From positions 1 through 64,000 of the forward strand of contig JACKDW010000001.1 of the NCBI GenBank assembly GCA_020633295.1: DNA of 64,000 bases. The letters run 5' to 3'. A program made the translations under genes and the position numbers. Under the pieces are notes generated by a model. That model worked only from the letters and a program-made list of their open reading frames with translations. It searched no databases and was not told the origin of the DNA. The DNA is from Myxococcales bacterium (lineage in GTDB: Bacteria; Myxococcota_A; Polyangia; Nannocystales; Nannocystaceae). Below, piece by piece: positions 25,406 to 35,633 of the stretch. Position 1 is the first letter of the stretch. Each line of letters starts with the position of its first letter.

Positions 25406-25619
25406 CTCGAGATCCTCGCGTGACGCTCGCGCGACGCGGCGCCGCGCGCAGTGTACCGCCCTGTCCGACCCGGGTCCGCGCGCGCGGGTTTCGAACCGCC
25501 GCGATCCGTCCGCGTGACCTGGCGCCGCGCCGCGCCGCGCCGCCGGTGGTATCAAGCGACGGTCCGCTCGACCGCTCGAGGGCTCGCGCGAGCTCGCGGC
25601 GCGCGAGCTCGTCGCGCCC

Positions 25620-26999
25620 ATGCCCGCCGAACCCGATCGCCCGCGATGGCTCCGACGACTGTTCGCGGTCGAGCGCGACGAGCTCCCGGCCGTGCTCTGG
25701 GGCGCCGCGACCTCGCTCGTGATCCTCTGCAGCTTCTACATGCTGCGACCCGTCCGCGACGAGATGGGCATCGAGGGCGGCGTCGACCAGCTCAAGTGGC
25801 TGTTCGGCGTGACCTTCACGGTCAACCTCGCGCTCGTCCCGCTGTACTCCGCGCTCGTCGCCCGGCTCCCGCGTCGCCGCTTCGTCGCGCTCGTCTACCA
25901 CGGCTTCGCGCTCGCGTTCGCGGGCTTCGCCGCGCTGTTCGCCACGGTCGACGGCGCGGCGCTCCCGTGGCTCGCTCGCGTGTTCTTCGTCTGGGTCTCG
26001 GTCATGCCGACCTTCGTGACCTCGGTGTTTTGGGAGCTCGCGGCCGACATCTTCCGGCGTGAGCAGGGCGAGCGCCTGTTCGGCATGATCATGATCGGCG
26101 GCAGCGTCGGCGCCGTGCTCGGACCGCTGCTGACGGCGTCGCTCGCCGCCGTCATCGGCCCCGCGGGGCTGTGCGTTCTCTCGGCGCTGCTGCTCGAGCT
26201 CGCGATCCTCGGGATCCTCGGCCTGCTGTCCGCCGCGCGCCGCGCGAGCGACCGCGAAACGCGTCCGTCCGCGACGACATCCTCCCCGACTTCGTCCACG
26301 ACGTCCTCCGAGTCGCCCTCCACGACGTCCGCCGACGAGACGGGCGTCATTGGCGGCAGCCCCTTCGCCGGCTTCACGCTCGTGATCCGTGACCGTCGCC
26401 TCCTGGGGATCGCCGGCTACATGGCGCTGATGGCCCTGACCGGGACGTTCCTGTACTTCGAGCAAGCCGCGATCGTGAAGGCGAGCCTGCCGGATCGAGC
26501 CGCGCGCACCGAGCTGTTCGCCTATGTGGACCTCACCTACAACGCGCTCGCGCTGCTCGCTCAGCTGCTCGTGTTCCGCCGCGTCGTCACCCGCCTGGGG
26601 CTCGGGATCGGCCTCGCCGTGCTGCCGCTGCTGTGCGCGCTGGGGTTTATGACCCTCGGCGCGGCGCCGATCCTGCTCACCGTCGTCGTGTTCCACGTGC
26701 TGCAGCGAGCGACGCGCTTCGCGATGTCCAAACCCGCCCGCGAGGTGCTGTTCACGACCGTCTCGCGCGAGGCCAAGTACAAGGCGAAGAGCTTTATCGA
26801 CACCGTCGTCTATCGCGGGAGCGACTTCCTCAGCGGGCTCGCGTTCGACGGGCTCAAGCTGCTCGGCCTCGGCCTCTCCGGCCTCGCGCTCGTGATGGTC
26901 CCCGCCTCGCTCGTGTGGGCCGCGCTCGCGCTGCGGCTCGGACGCGCGACCCCGCCGGGCGCGGCCACACCCGCGCGTGGCGATTCGCCTCACGGGTGA
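25620..26999 (+). CDS. MFS / ATP:ADP-antiporter-like membrane transporter
   Basis: 459 residues with about twelve hydrophobic segments in two halves, separated by a Ser/Thr-rich cytoplasmic loop (~215-245, SATTSSPTSSTTSSESPS). The first half starts FYMLRPVRDEMG and the second half contains SREAKYKAKSFIDTVVYRGSD. Both patterns recall the bacterial relatives of the ATP/ADP (NTP/NDP) exchange transporters, which belong to the MFS superfamily. The substrate cannot be told from sequence; free-living bacteria carry such homologues without being ATP parasites. The gene lies upstream of, and in the same direction as, the NHL gene, with 55 bases between them. Confidence 0.8.
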   Translation: MPAEPDRPRWLRRLFAVERDELPAVLWGAATSLVILCSFYMLRPVRDEMGIEGGVDQLKWLFGVTFTVNLALVPLYSALVARLPRRRFVALVYHGFALAFAGFAALFATVDGAALPWLARVFFVWVSVMPTFVTSVFWELAADIFRREQGERLFGMIMIGGSVGAVLGPLLTASLAAVIGPAGLCVLSALLLELAILGILGLLSAARRASDRETRPSATTSSPTSSTTSSESPSTTSADETGVIGGSPFAGFTLVIRDRRLLGIAGYMALMALTGTFLYFEQAAIVKASLPDRAARTELFAYVDLTYNALALLAQLLVFRRVVTRLGLGIGLAVLPLLCALGFMTLGAAPILLTVVVFHVLQRATRFAMSKPAREVLFTTVSREAKYKAKSFIDTVVYRGSDFLSGLAFDGLKLLGLGLSGLALVMVPASLVWAALALRLGRATPPGAATPARGDSPHG

Positions 27000-27054
27000 C
27001 GCGCCCCCGATTCCCGGCGTGGCCGCCGCGCCATCCTGATACTATGTCGGTCCG

Positions 27055-28992
27055 ATGCCACGGATTCGCGCGCCCGAACTCGCGCCCGCCGTCACCTGGC
27101 TCAACTGCGTTCGTCCGCTCGAGCTCCGAAGCCTCCGCGGCCAAGTCGTCGTCCTCGACTTTTGGACCCACGGCTGCATCAATTGTATCCACACGCTCCC
27201 GGTCCTGCGCGCGCTGGAGCAGCGTTTCGCTCGCGCGCCGCTCGTCATCATCGGCGTGCACTCGGCCAAATTCACCGGCGAGACGCCGGTCGAGCGCATC
27301 AAGGACGCGATCGCGCGGCTGCAGATCGACCACCCCGTCGTCGTCGACGACCACCAGCAGATCTGGTCGCGCTACGCGATTCGCTCCTGGCCGACCCTCG
27401 TCGTGGTCCGACCCGACGGGACGATCGCCAGCACGTCCCCGGGTGAGCCCCAGCTCGACGTCCTGTCCATGGAGCTGACCCGCGTGTTCCGCCAGGCGCG
27501 CGCCGACGGCACGCTGGCCGAGCGCCCGTTCGACTTCCACGCCACGCTCAAGCCCTCGACCGGCGCGCTGTGCTTCCCCGGCAAGGCCGCGCTCAGCGGC
27601 GATGGGCAGCTCGCGATCGCCGACTCCGGCCACAACCGCATCCTGATCTGCGCGGCGGACGGGACGGTGCAGGCCTGCATCGGCAGCGGCGAGCGCGGGC
27701 GCGCTGACGGCTCGTTTGAGGACGCGAGCTTCGACAACCCCCAGGGCCTGGCCTGGGACCGCGGCACGCTGTGGATCTGCGACACCCAGAACCACCGGAT
27801 CTGCCAGGCCGATCTCGAGCGCGAGGAGGTCACGACGATCGCCGGAACCGGCGCGCTCGGCCGCGCGCCGCTCACGGGCGTCTCGCCGGCGCTGGCGACC
27901 GAGCTGCGCTCGCCGTGGGACCTCACGGTCATCGACACCCGGCTCTACGTGGCGCTCGCCGGCTCGCATCAGGTCGCGATCGTCGAGCTTCACCCCGACG
28001 GCGGCATCACCGGGCCGCCGGTCATCCAGTCCTTCGCCGGGACCGGCAGCGAGGCGCTCCACGACGATCGCGCCGAGAACGCGACCTTCGCCCAGCCCTC
28101 GAGCATCGAGCGCGACGGCTCCACGCTCGTCGTCGTCGACGCCGAGAGCTCATCCGTGCGCTGCATCGACCTCGACACCGGCGCGACGTCGACGCTCGTC
28201 GGCCAGGGGTTGTTTGAGTACGGCGACGCCGACGGGGCGCTGGGCGCCGCGCGCTTCCAGCACCCCCTGGGCCTCGCGCGCACGCCCGACGGCGCCTTCC
28301 TGATCGCCGACACCTACAACGACAGCGTCCGCCACGTCGACCCGCTGCAGGGCGTCGTGCGGACGCTCTACCGCGGCGAGGGAGAGCGCGCGCTGCGAGA
28401 GCCCGGCGACGTCGTCATCACCCCCGGCGGCGACGTGCTCGTGGTCGACACGGGCAACCACCGCATCGCGCGAATCGGTCGCGACGGCTCGTGGAAGGGC
28501 GAGCTCGCCATCGAGGACACGACGCCGCGCCGCGCCCGAACCTCCTCGGGCGGCCGCCTGCTCAAGCCGCCGCCGCCGGTCCGCGACGTCATCCCGCTGC
28601 TGTGCGAGCCGGTCGGCTCCGGGCGCGGCGAGCTGCGCCTGCACGTGCTCGCGCCGACGGGCTGGCGCTTCCAGCAGGGCGCGGCCGTGCAGCTGCGCTT
28701 CGAAGTCACGCGCCTGCCCGCGCGCGTCGAGATCGCCGAGCAGCGCAGCAAGACGCCCGACGACGACGCGATGCTCAGCGTCCCGATTACCGTGATCACG
28801 CGCCCGCCCGAGGACGAGGGCGACGACGACACGCGCGCCGAGGTCCGCATCGACGTCGAGGGCGTGCTGTGCTCGATCGAGAACGAGAACGCCTGCGTCC
28901 CCGCCCACAGCCGCTACCGCCTCGAGCTCTCGCTCGCCGGCACGGCCCCCTGCGACCTCGACGTCAAGCTCTCGCTCACGCCGTCAAAGTAA
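27055..28992 (+). CDS. NHLRC2-like protein: thioredoxin domain fused to NHL beta-propeller
   Basis: 645 residues, no signal peptide. Residues ~10-145 are a thioredoxin-like domain with the redox motif WTHGCINC (Cys41, Cys44), the CxxC form characteristic of the NHLRC2 family, and a cis-Pro loop (SWPTLVVV). Residues ~160-490 form an NHL beta-propeller (IADSGHNRILICAADG, ICDTQNHRICQADL, VVVDAESSSVRCIDL, IADTYNDSVRHVDP, VVDTGNHRIARIG, one per blade). A C-terminal beta-sandwich (~520-645) is also found in the eukaryotic protein. The complete three-domain layout is conserved from bacteria to man; its biochemical role is not settled. It probably acts in the cytoplasm as a redox-active scaffold. Confidence 0.92.
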   Translation: MPRIRAPELAPAVTWLNCVRPLELRSLRGQVVVLDFWTHGCINCIHTLPVLRALEQRFARAPLVIIGVHSAKFTGETPVERIKDAIARLQIDHPVVVDDHQQIWSRYAIRSWPTLVVVRPDGTIASTSPGEPQLDVLSMELTRVFRQARADGTLAERPFDFHATLKPSTGALCFPGKAALSGDGQLAIADSGHNRILICAADGTVQACIGSGERGRADGSFEDASFDNPQGLAWDRGTLWICDTQNHRICQADLEREEVTTIAGTGALGRAPLTGVSPALATELRSPWDLTVIDTRLYVALAGSHQVAIVELHPDGGITGPPVIQSFAGTGSEALHDDRAENATFAQPSSIERDGSTLVVVDAESSSVRCIDLDTGATSTLVGQGLFEYGDADGALGAARFQHPLGLARTPDGAFLIADTYNDSVRHVDPLQGVVRTLYRGEGERALREPGDVVITPGGDVLVVDTGNHRIARIGRDGSWKGELAIEDTTPRRARTSSGGRLLKPPPPVRDVIPLLCEPVGSGRGELRLHVLAPTGWRFQQGAAVQLRFEVTRLPARVEIAEQRSKTPDDDAMLSVPITVITRPPEDEGDDDTRAEVRIDVEGVLCSIENENACVPAHSRYRLELSLAGTAPCDLDVKLSLTPSK

Positions 28993-29026
28993 TCGAAGGT
29001 CTCGCGCCGCGAGCAGCTAGGCGAGG

Positions 29027-30178
29027 CTAGGGGATCACCCAGCAGTCGGTCGCGCCCGGCGCGTGGTGGATGTGCCGCGGCGCGCCGCACTTCCCGGGGT
29101 TCATGCCCGCGTGGTCCGTGGGCACCCGGCACGCGCCGTCGACCCCCTGCGTGCGCTGGAACGTGACCGTGTGGGACCAGTGGCCCCACACGTTGCGCAG
29201 CGGCTGATCGCAGAAGCGGCAGCCGTTGAAGTCCTCCCACCAGCCCGTCGTGATCTCGGTCGCGATGTCCGAGGCGACGCCCGCGACCGCGAGCTTCAGC
29301 ACCAGCAGCCCGTTGTCGGAGATCGGCCAGTAGTTGAAGAGCGCGGCGTGGCCGTTGTCGTCCGTCACGAGCTCCGTCGGCACCGGCTGCTCGCCGGCGT
29401 TATAGATGCTCCCCGGGTCGGTTGAGTCCGCGAGCCGGACCTCGACGACGCGGCCCGCGAGCGGCTGCCCCTGCTCGTCGCGCACGAACACGTGCAGCTC
29501 GTTGCCCCAGTCGGGCTGCTCCTCGCACGTCCACATGTGGTTCTCGACCACCTTGAACACGCCCCCCTGCTCGCGCGGCGGGCTCGGCGGGCGCGGCGTG
29601 ACCGTGATCGACGCGGACGCCTCGGTCACGCCGTTGACCAGCCCTCGGAGACAGATATCACCCAGCGCGACGTCCGGCAGCGCGAAGTAGTACAGGACCT
29701 CCCCGCCCTCCACGGTCTGCGGATCCACGAGCCGCACGCCGTCGTGATCCTTCACCTCGAGCTGCAGCGGCGGCGCCTCGCTCTTCCCCAGCCCGTTCGT
29801 CGCGCGCACGATGACGGTCAAGGTGTCGCCGGGGTGCGGCGCGGCGGGATCGAACAGCACGATCGCGTCGAGCAGCTCGCCGTTCGCGGGCAGCGGGTCG
29901 CACGTAAACGGCGGCTCGCCGGTGCCGCCCGAGCTCGTCTCCGCGTCGGTCGTGCTCCCCGTCGTCGCCCAGTCGCTCGAGCTCGAGCCGACGCCCGAGT
30001 CCGTCGCGTCCGTCTCCGACTCTGTCTCGCCGCCGCCGCTCGACGCGACGCTCATCTCGCTCTCACCGCTCGCGCCGCTCGCCTCGCTCGCGCCGCCCTC
30101 GCTCACCCCGGCGCCGCTGAACGAGCACGCCAGCGCGAGCGAGACCAACGCCAGCCCGCCGTCGCGAGCGCGCGTCAC
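29027..30178 (-). CDS. lipoprotein with Ser/Thr/Asp linker and Cys/His-rich C-terminus
   Basis: 383 residues. A signal peptide ends in a lipobox (LVSLALACSFSG). It is followed by ~75 residues of Ser/Gly/Thr/Glu low complexity (the 'SDTDS' type linker common in Nannocystineae lipoproteins), one or two beta-sandwich domains (~85-200 and ~215-300, VRDEQGQPLAGRVVEVRLAD resembles a carboxypeptidase-regulatory or Ig-like fold) and a C-terminal part rich in Cys, His and Trp (FNGCRFCDQPLRNVWGHWSH; PRHIHHAPG). The function is unknown; the clustered Cys/His could hold disulphides or a metal. The GTG start overlaps the udk stop codon (GTGA at 30175-30178), so the two are co-translated. Confidence 0.75.
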   Translation of the reverse strand: MTRARDGGLALVSLALACSFSGAGVSEGGASEASGASGESEMSVASSGGGETESETDATDSGVGSSSSDWATTGSTTDAETSSGGTGEPPFTCDPLPANGELLDAIVLFDPAAPHPGDTLTVIVRATNGLGKSEAPPLQLEVKDHDGVRLVDPQTVEGGEVLYYFALPDVALGDICLRGLVNGVTEASASITVTPRPPSPPREQGGVFKVVENHMWTCEEQPDWGNELHVFVRDEQGQPLAGRVVEVRLADSTDPGSIYNAGEQPVPTELVTDDNGHAALFNYWPISDNGLLVLKLAVAGVASDIATEITTGWWEDFNGCRFCDQPLRNVWGHWSHTVTFQRTQGVDGACRVPTDHAGMNPGKCGAPRHIHHAPGATDCWVIP

Positions 30179-30798
30179 AACACGACCGTCCGGAGCTTCG
30201 AAACGATCAGGTCGAGCGCCACGCGGTTATCCCCGCCCTCCGGGATGATCAGATCAGCCCAGCGCTTCGACGGCTCCACAAATTGCAGATGCATCGGTCG
30301 CACGCTCCGATAATACTGCTCGCGGACCGACGCGAAGGTGCGCCCGCGCTGCTCGATGTCGCGACGGACGCGCCGGAACACGCGGATATCGGGATCGGTG
30401 TCGACGAACACCTTGACGTCGAGCAGCTCCCGCAGACGCGGGTCTACGAGCACGAGGATGCCCTCGACGATGACCACCGGCGTCGCTTCGAACGCGCGCG
30501 AATTCGGGTGACGACGGTGCGTCTTGAAGTCGTAGACCGGGACCGCGACCGTCTCTCCGCGCTTGATCGCGCTCAGGTGCTCGATCAGCAGCTCGGTCTC
30601 GAGCGCGTCCGGGTGATCAAAATTGAGCTGACAGCGCTCCTCGTAGGTGAGGTCCTGTCGATCGCGGTAGTAGCAGTCGTGTTCCAGGATCGTCACGCCG
30701 CGCGGAATCGCCTCGGCGACTTTTCGCGCGATGGTTGTCTTGCCGGAGCCGCTGCCGCCCGCAATCCCGATCGTGAGCACGCTCATCGACGCGGCCAT
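30175..30798 (-). CDS. udk: uridine kinase
   Basis: 207 residues, the normal length. It phosphorylates uridine and cytidine to UMP and CMP in pyrimidine salvage. The Walker A motif is GIAGGSGSGKTT near the N-terminus. The uridine-binding stretch is DCYYRD...NFDHPDALE, followed by VYDFKTHRR, the VEGILVL strand and RRDIEQRGRT, all typical of the family. The start could also be the fifth codon (MSVLTIG, ATG at 30786), which fits the family N-terminus better. It is followed with a GTGA overlap by a lipoprotein gene that has no evident link to nucleotide salvage. Confidence 0.96.
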   Translation of the reverse strand: MAASMSVLTIGIAGGSGSGKTTIARKVAEAIPRGVTILEHDCYYRDRQDLTYEERCQLNFDHPDALETELLIEHLSAIKRGETVAVPVYDFKTHRRHPNSRAFEATPVVIVEGILVLVDPRLRELLDVKVFVDTDPDIRVFRRVRRDIEQRGRTFASVREQYYRSVRPMHLQFVEPSKRWADLIIPEGGDNRVALDLIVSKLRTVVL

Positions 30799-30867
30799 AC
30801 CACAATTCGGCCGGCGAGCAGCCAGGGAACCTGCGCCCGCGCGCCCGCGCGGGGACGAGAAAGACCA

Positions 30868-30893
30868 CGAGCGCGCCGTCGCCGGCGCGCTCG
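30868..30893 (-). terminator. hairpin downstream of the cytochrome c gene
   Basis: An 11-base perfect stem (CGAGCGCGCCG / CGGCGCGCTCG) with a four-base loop lies about 65 bases past the stop codon of the gene at 30959-31609. On the minus strand it is followed by GTGGTCTTTCTC, a weak T-rich tail. Confidence 0.5.
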
Positions 30894-30958
30894 CGGGAAA
30901 GTCCGATGTAGTCCGATGGAGGTCCGACGGAGGTCGAACGGATCGGACGCGGAACCGG

Positions 30959-31609
30959 CTAGAGCGTCTTGACGAAGGCCGCGACCTGCTTGATCTCGGC
31001 GTCGCTCAGCTTGCCCTTGAACGACTTCATCTTCGTGTCGGGGATGCCGTCGTTGATGACCTTGATGATCTTCGTCTTCGGCATCTTCGTGCGCGCGAGC
31101 GACTCGATGCCGAGCTTCTCGCCCATCTTCGTCTTGCCCTTGCCGTCGTCGCCGTGGCAGGACTTGCACTTCTTCATGTAGAGCGGCTTGCCGGCCTTCG
31201 CGTCGCCGTCGTCCTTCTTGGGCTTGGCGGCCTCCTTCTTCCCGTCGTCCGCCGCCTTCTCGTCGCCGCCCTCGTCGGCTTTCTCGTCGCCGGCGGACTC
31301 CTCGTCGCCGCCCTCGTCCTCTCCGCCCGCGTCGCCGTCGGCGTCCGCAGCCTCGTCGCCGCCCGCGTCCGCAGCCTCGTCGCCGCCCGCGTCCGCCGCC
31401 TTCTCGTCGGCCTTCGCGTCCGCCTTCTCGTCGGCGTTCTCGCCCTTCGCGTCCGACTTCGCGTCCCCGTCCGCCTTGACGTCCTCGGCCTTGGTCTCCT
31501 GCTTCTCGGGCGCCTTGCCGTCCGCGCCGCCGCTATCACAGCCGACGAGCGCCAGTCCGATCAGCAGACCCACTCGGCACGTCCACGTCTTGAGCGTTGC
31601 TTGATTCAC
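30959..31609 (-). CDS. c-type cytochrome lipoprotein with long acidic Ala/Asp/Glu/Lys linker
   Basis: 216 residues. The signal peptide ends in a lipobox (LLIGLALVGC), then about 105 residues of Asp, Glu, Ala, Lys and Gly repeats (GGDEAADAGGDEAADADG). The C-terminal domain is a small class I cytochrome c: haem site CKSCHG (Cys148, Cys151, His152), candidate distal Met in the KMKSFKGKLSD region, and a C-terminal helix (IKQVAAFVKTL). A tethered, flexible electron carrier at the outer face of a membrane is expected. I chose GTG 31609 because it has GGAGAG upstream and gives a proper signal peptide; longer starts read through DNA without coding signs. Confidence 0.88.
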   Translation of the reverse strand: MNQATLKTWTCRVGLLIGLALVGCDSGGADGKAPEKQETKAEDVKADGDAKSDAKGENADEKADAKADEKAADAGGDEAADAGGDEAADADGDAGGEDEGGDEESAGDEKADEGGDEKAADDGKKEAAKPKKDDGDAKAGKPLYMKKCKSCHGDDGKGKTKMGEKLGIESLARTKMPKTKIIKVINDGIPDTKMKSFKGKLSDAEIKQVAAFVKTL

Positions 31610-31769
31610 TGCCCTACTCTCCTCGCCTCGGAACACGATTCCGGAACCCGAACAAAAACGTCGAACAAGGTCGTCGAACAAGGTCGATCCGTCCATGAGG
31701 CTACCGAAGCGCGGCCGACGCGACAAGCAGTCGCGTCGGTCGAGCGTCGGCGCCATCAGGGCGTCGTGC

Positions 31770-33419
31770 CTACTCGACGCCGGCGGGCTTGGCGACCAGG
31801 ATCTTGAACTCGATCCGCCGGTTCTTCGCGCGCCCGCGAGCGGTCTTGTTCGTGTCGATGGGCTCGTCCTCGCCGGCGCCGCGCGTGATGACGCGGTCAT
31901 CGGGCACGCCCTTGCTGACGAGGTAGGTCTTGACCGACTCCGCGCGCTCCTGCGAGAGCTTCTGGTTGTACTCGGCCGAGCCCTTGTTGTCGGTGTGACC
32001 GCTGATCTCGACGCGCAGGGACGGGAACTCGGAGAGCACGCTGACCGCGCGATCGAGCACGGGCATCGACTTGGCCTTGATCGTCGCCTTGTTGAAGTCG
32101 AAGAAGATCCCCTGGATGACGCCGTTGAACTCGAGCGCCGTCTCCGGCATCTCGTCGGGGCAGCCGTCCTCGTCTTCGAAGCCGTTGTAGTTCTCCGGCT
32201 CGTAGACGCACTGGTCGTCCGGATCGAGGATCCCGTCCTTGTCGGAGTCGCGGATCGGGCAGCCGTCGGGCGGCACGCCCGGCTCGTTCGGACAGGCGTC
32301 CTGGCTGTCGAGGAAGCCGTCGCCGTCGCTGTCCTTCGGCGGGCAGCCGTCGGGCGCGACGCCCGGGACATCCGGGCACGCGTCCTGGTTGTCGAAGAAG
32401 CCGTCGCCGTCGCGGTCGTACTCGGGGCAGCCGTCCTCGTCCTCGTACCCGTTGTAGTTCTCCGGGTCGTAGGGACAGGCGTCCTCCTCGTCGATGTAGC
32501 CGTCGCCGTCGCTGTCGACCGACTCGCTCGGCTTCCCGCCGAAGCGCAGCGACAGCCCGATCAGGAACTCGGGGTAGTGCGTCGCGCCGTCGTCGATGTT
32601 CCTCTTCGCGGCCATGTGGTCGCGGATGTCCAGACGCAGCAGCACCCAGTCGTTGAGGAAAAACTTCACGCCGCCGCCAAAGTGAATCGACGGGTCGACG
32701 TCGCTGCCGAGCGCGCCCGACGTCCCGAGCAGACCGCCGCCTACGAGCACGAAGGGCGCGATCGACCAAAACGGCAGCTGCCCGATCACGCTCCCGTGGA
32801 AGCTGTAGTGGGTCGCGCGCGCGAGGTTCTCGCCCGTGTCGATGTCCTGCGACCACGTAGGCATCGCGCCGCCCTCGAGCTCGCCGCCGAGGAAGCTCAA
32901 CGGGTAGTAGGCGAAGCGCAGGCCGAACGACGGCGCGACGCGTCGATACGGCTTCCAGTAGTCGGGCCGCCCCGCCTGCTCCATCACGGGATCAAACAAC
33001 TCGTGCTCACGCGAGTTGAGGAAGATGCCGCCGTAGATGCCGAACTCGAAGGAGTTGCGGCGCGGGCGATATCGCCTGATCCACGGCTCACCACCCGAGT
33101 TGGAGCTGCTCGCGGTCTCCGTGCTTGACGCGTCGGCGGCCTCGGCGGCCGCGATGTCCTCGTCACTGAGCCCGGAGTCCGCGGGCGCGGGCCCCTCGGC
33201 AGCGACCGACCCATCGACCGCGCCCGCGTCGACGCCGACGCCCGCCGACGCGTCAACAGACGCGTTTGTTGCGGGTGCGCTGGTCGCGGGAGCCTCTGCC
33301 GATGTCGGCTGTACCGTGGTCGAGTCGGCCGCGGCGCCGGCAGGGGCGGCGCTGCTGGTCATCGGCCAGAGCGCGCCCACCAAGAGCGAGACCCCAAGCC
33401 CTACTGTCTTCCGCGTCAT
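31770..33419 (-). CDS. OmpA-family outer-membrane protein with thrombospondin type-3 repeats (copy 2)
   Basis: 549 residues. Signal peptide (~1-24), Ala/Ser/Asp-rich spacer, N-terminal beta-barrel (~90-290, FEFGIYGGIFLNSREHELFD), then four or five calcium-binding type-3 repeats (DSDGDGYIDEEDACPYDPEN, DRDGDGFFDNQDACPDVPG and so on, ~300-420). The C-terminus is an OmpA peptidoglycan-binding domain (FFDFNKATIKAKS, ISGHTDNKGSAEYN, QERAESVKTYLVSKG, GRAKNRRIEF). It anchors the outer membrane to the cell wall. The start at 33419 (MTRKTVGL) is preferred because GAGGAG lies nine bases upstream; an in-frame ATG three codons earlier touches that site. It is paralogous to the next gene upstream. Confidence 0.94.
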   Translation of the reverse strand: MTRKTVGLGVSLLVGALWPMTSSAAPAGAAADSTTVQPTSAEAPATSAPATNASVDASAGVGVDAGAVDGSVAAEGPAPADSGLSDEDIAAAEAADASSTETASSSNSGGEPWIRRYRPRRNSFEFGIYGGIFLNSREHELFDPVMEQAGRPDYWKPYRRVAPSFGLRFAYYPLSFLGGELEGGAMPTWSQDIDTGENLARATHYSFHGSVIGQLPFWSIAPFVLVGGGLLGTSGALGSDVDPSIHFGGGVKFFLNDWVLLRLDIRDHMAAKRNIDDGATHYPEFLIGLSLRFGGKPSESVDSDGDGYIDEEDACPYDPENYNGYEDEDGCPEYDRDGDGFFDNQDACPDVPGVAPDGCPPKDSDGDGFLDSQDACPNEPGVPPDGCPIRDSDKDGILDPDDQCVYEPENYNGFEDEDGCPDEMPETALEFNGVIQGIFFDFNKATIKAKSMPVLDRAVSVLSEFPSLRVEISGHTDNKGSAEYNQKLSQERAESVKTYLVSKGVPDDRVITRGAGEDEPIDTNKTARGRAKNRRIEFKILVAKPAGVE

Positions 33420-33628
33420 CGTCTGCATCTCCTCGGCGAGCCCGTCGCGGCGGACGGCGCGGCCACTATCCATCCTTATTACACACGTGGACGGAGAATT
33501 GAATTACACGCCCGCGCACGCGCGCGCCTCCCAAGATCGCGCGTACGCGTCACCACGCGGCGTCTCGCAAGCGCGGCCCAGGAGCGCGTACGCGCGCGTC
33601 GCGTGCAGCTACAAAGGGCACAATTGAG

Positions 33629-33662
33629 GACCTGCCCCACGGGACATCCCGAGGGGCAGGTC
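33629..33662 (-). terminator. perfect inverted repeat between the two OmpA genes
   Basis: GACCTGCCCC and GGGGCAGGTC form a perfect ten-base stem; the loop itself contains GGGA-CA-TCCC. It lies 42 bases past the stop of the upstream OmpA gene (33704). There is no T run, so it could end transcription with Rho, stabilise the mRNA, or set unequal expression of the two copies. Confidence 0.45.
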
Positions 33663-33703
33663 GATGGTGCGGGCCGAGGCCCGCGCGTTCCTCGATCGCG
33701 CCG

Positions 33704-35371
<1,668 letters not shown>

Positions 35372-35400
35372 GATTGTGTCTCCTCGGGGATGAGCCGGTG

Positions 35401-35422
35401 CGCGAAGGTCATGACCTTCGCG
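35401..35422 (-). promoter_or_regulatory. 22-base perfect palindrome in the ompA leader
   Basis: CGCGAAGGTCA is followed directly by its exact reverse complement. It sits 30-51 bases upstream of the start codon of the OmpA gene at 33704-35371. It could be a dimeric regulator's operator or, in RNA, a loop-less hairpin unlikely to fold as such, which favours a DNA site. Confidence 0.6.
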
Positions 35423-35616
35423 GAGTCGTCCCGACGTACTCGTGGTGCGCGATGCGTGATAGTCGGATGCGTGACGCGAACGTTGGGTTTGAAACCGCGG
35501 TCAAGCGAGTTCCCCATGCCGTAGGCGGTTAAACCACATAGCGGCGACGATTTGAACGTTCTTGGAAAATCGGGGAACTCGAGGGGGCGCATACCCACAG
35601 CCTGGGTGCTGCAGGT

Positions 35617-35633
35617 GTACAGCTGTACAGCTG
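35617..35633. promoter_or_regulatory. overlapping palindromes, candidate operator
   Basis: GTACAGCTGTAC (35617-35628) and CAGCTGTACAGCTG (35620-35633) are both perfect palindromes sharing the central bases. This suggests cooperative binding of a dimeric regulator in the long region upstream of the OmpA gene. Confidence 0.4.
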
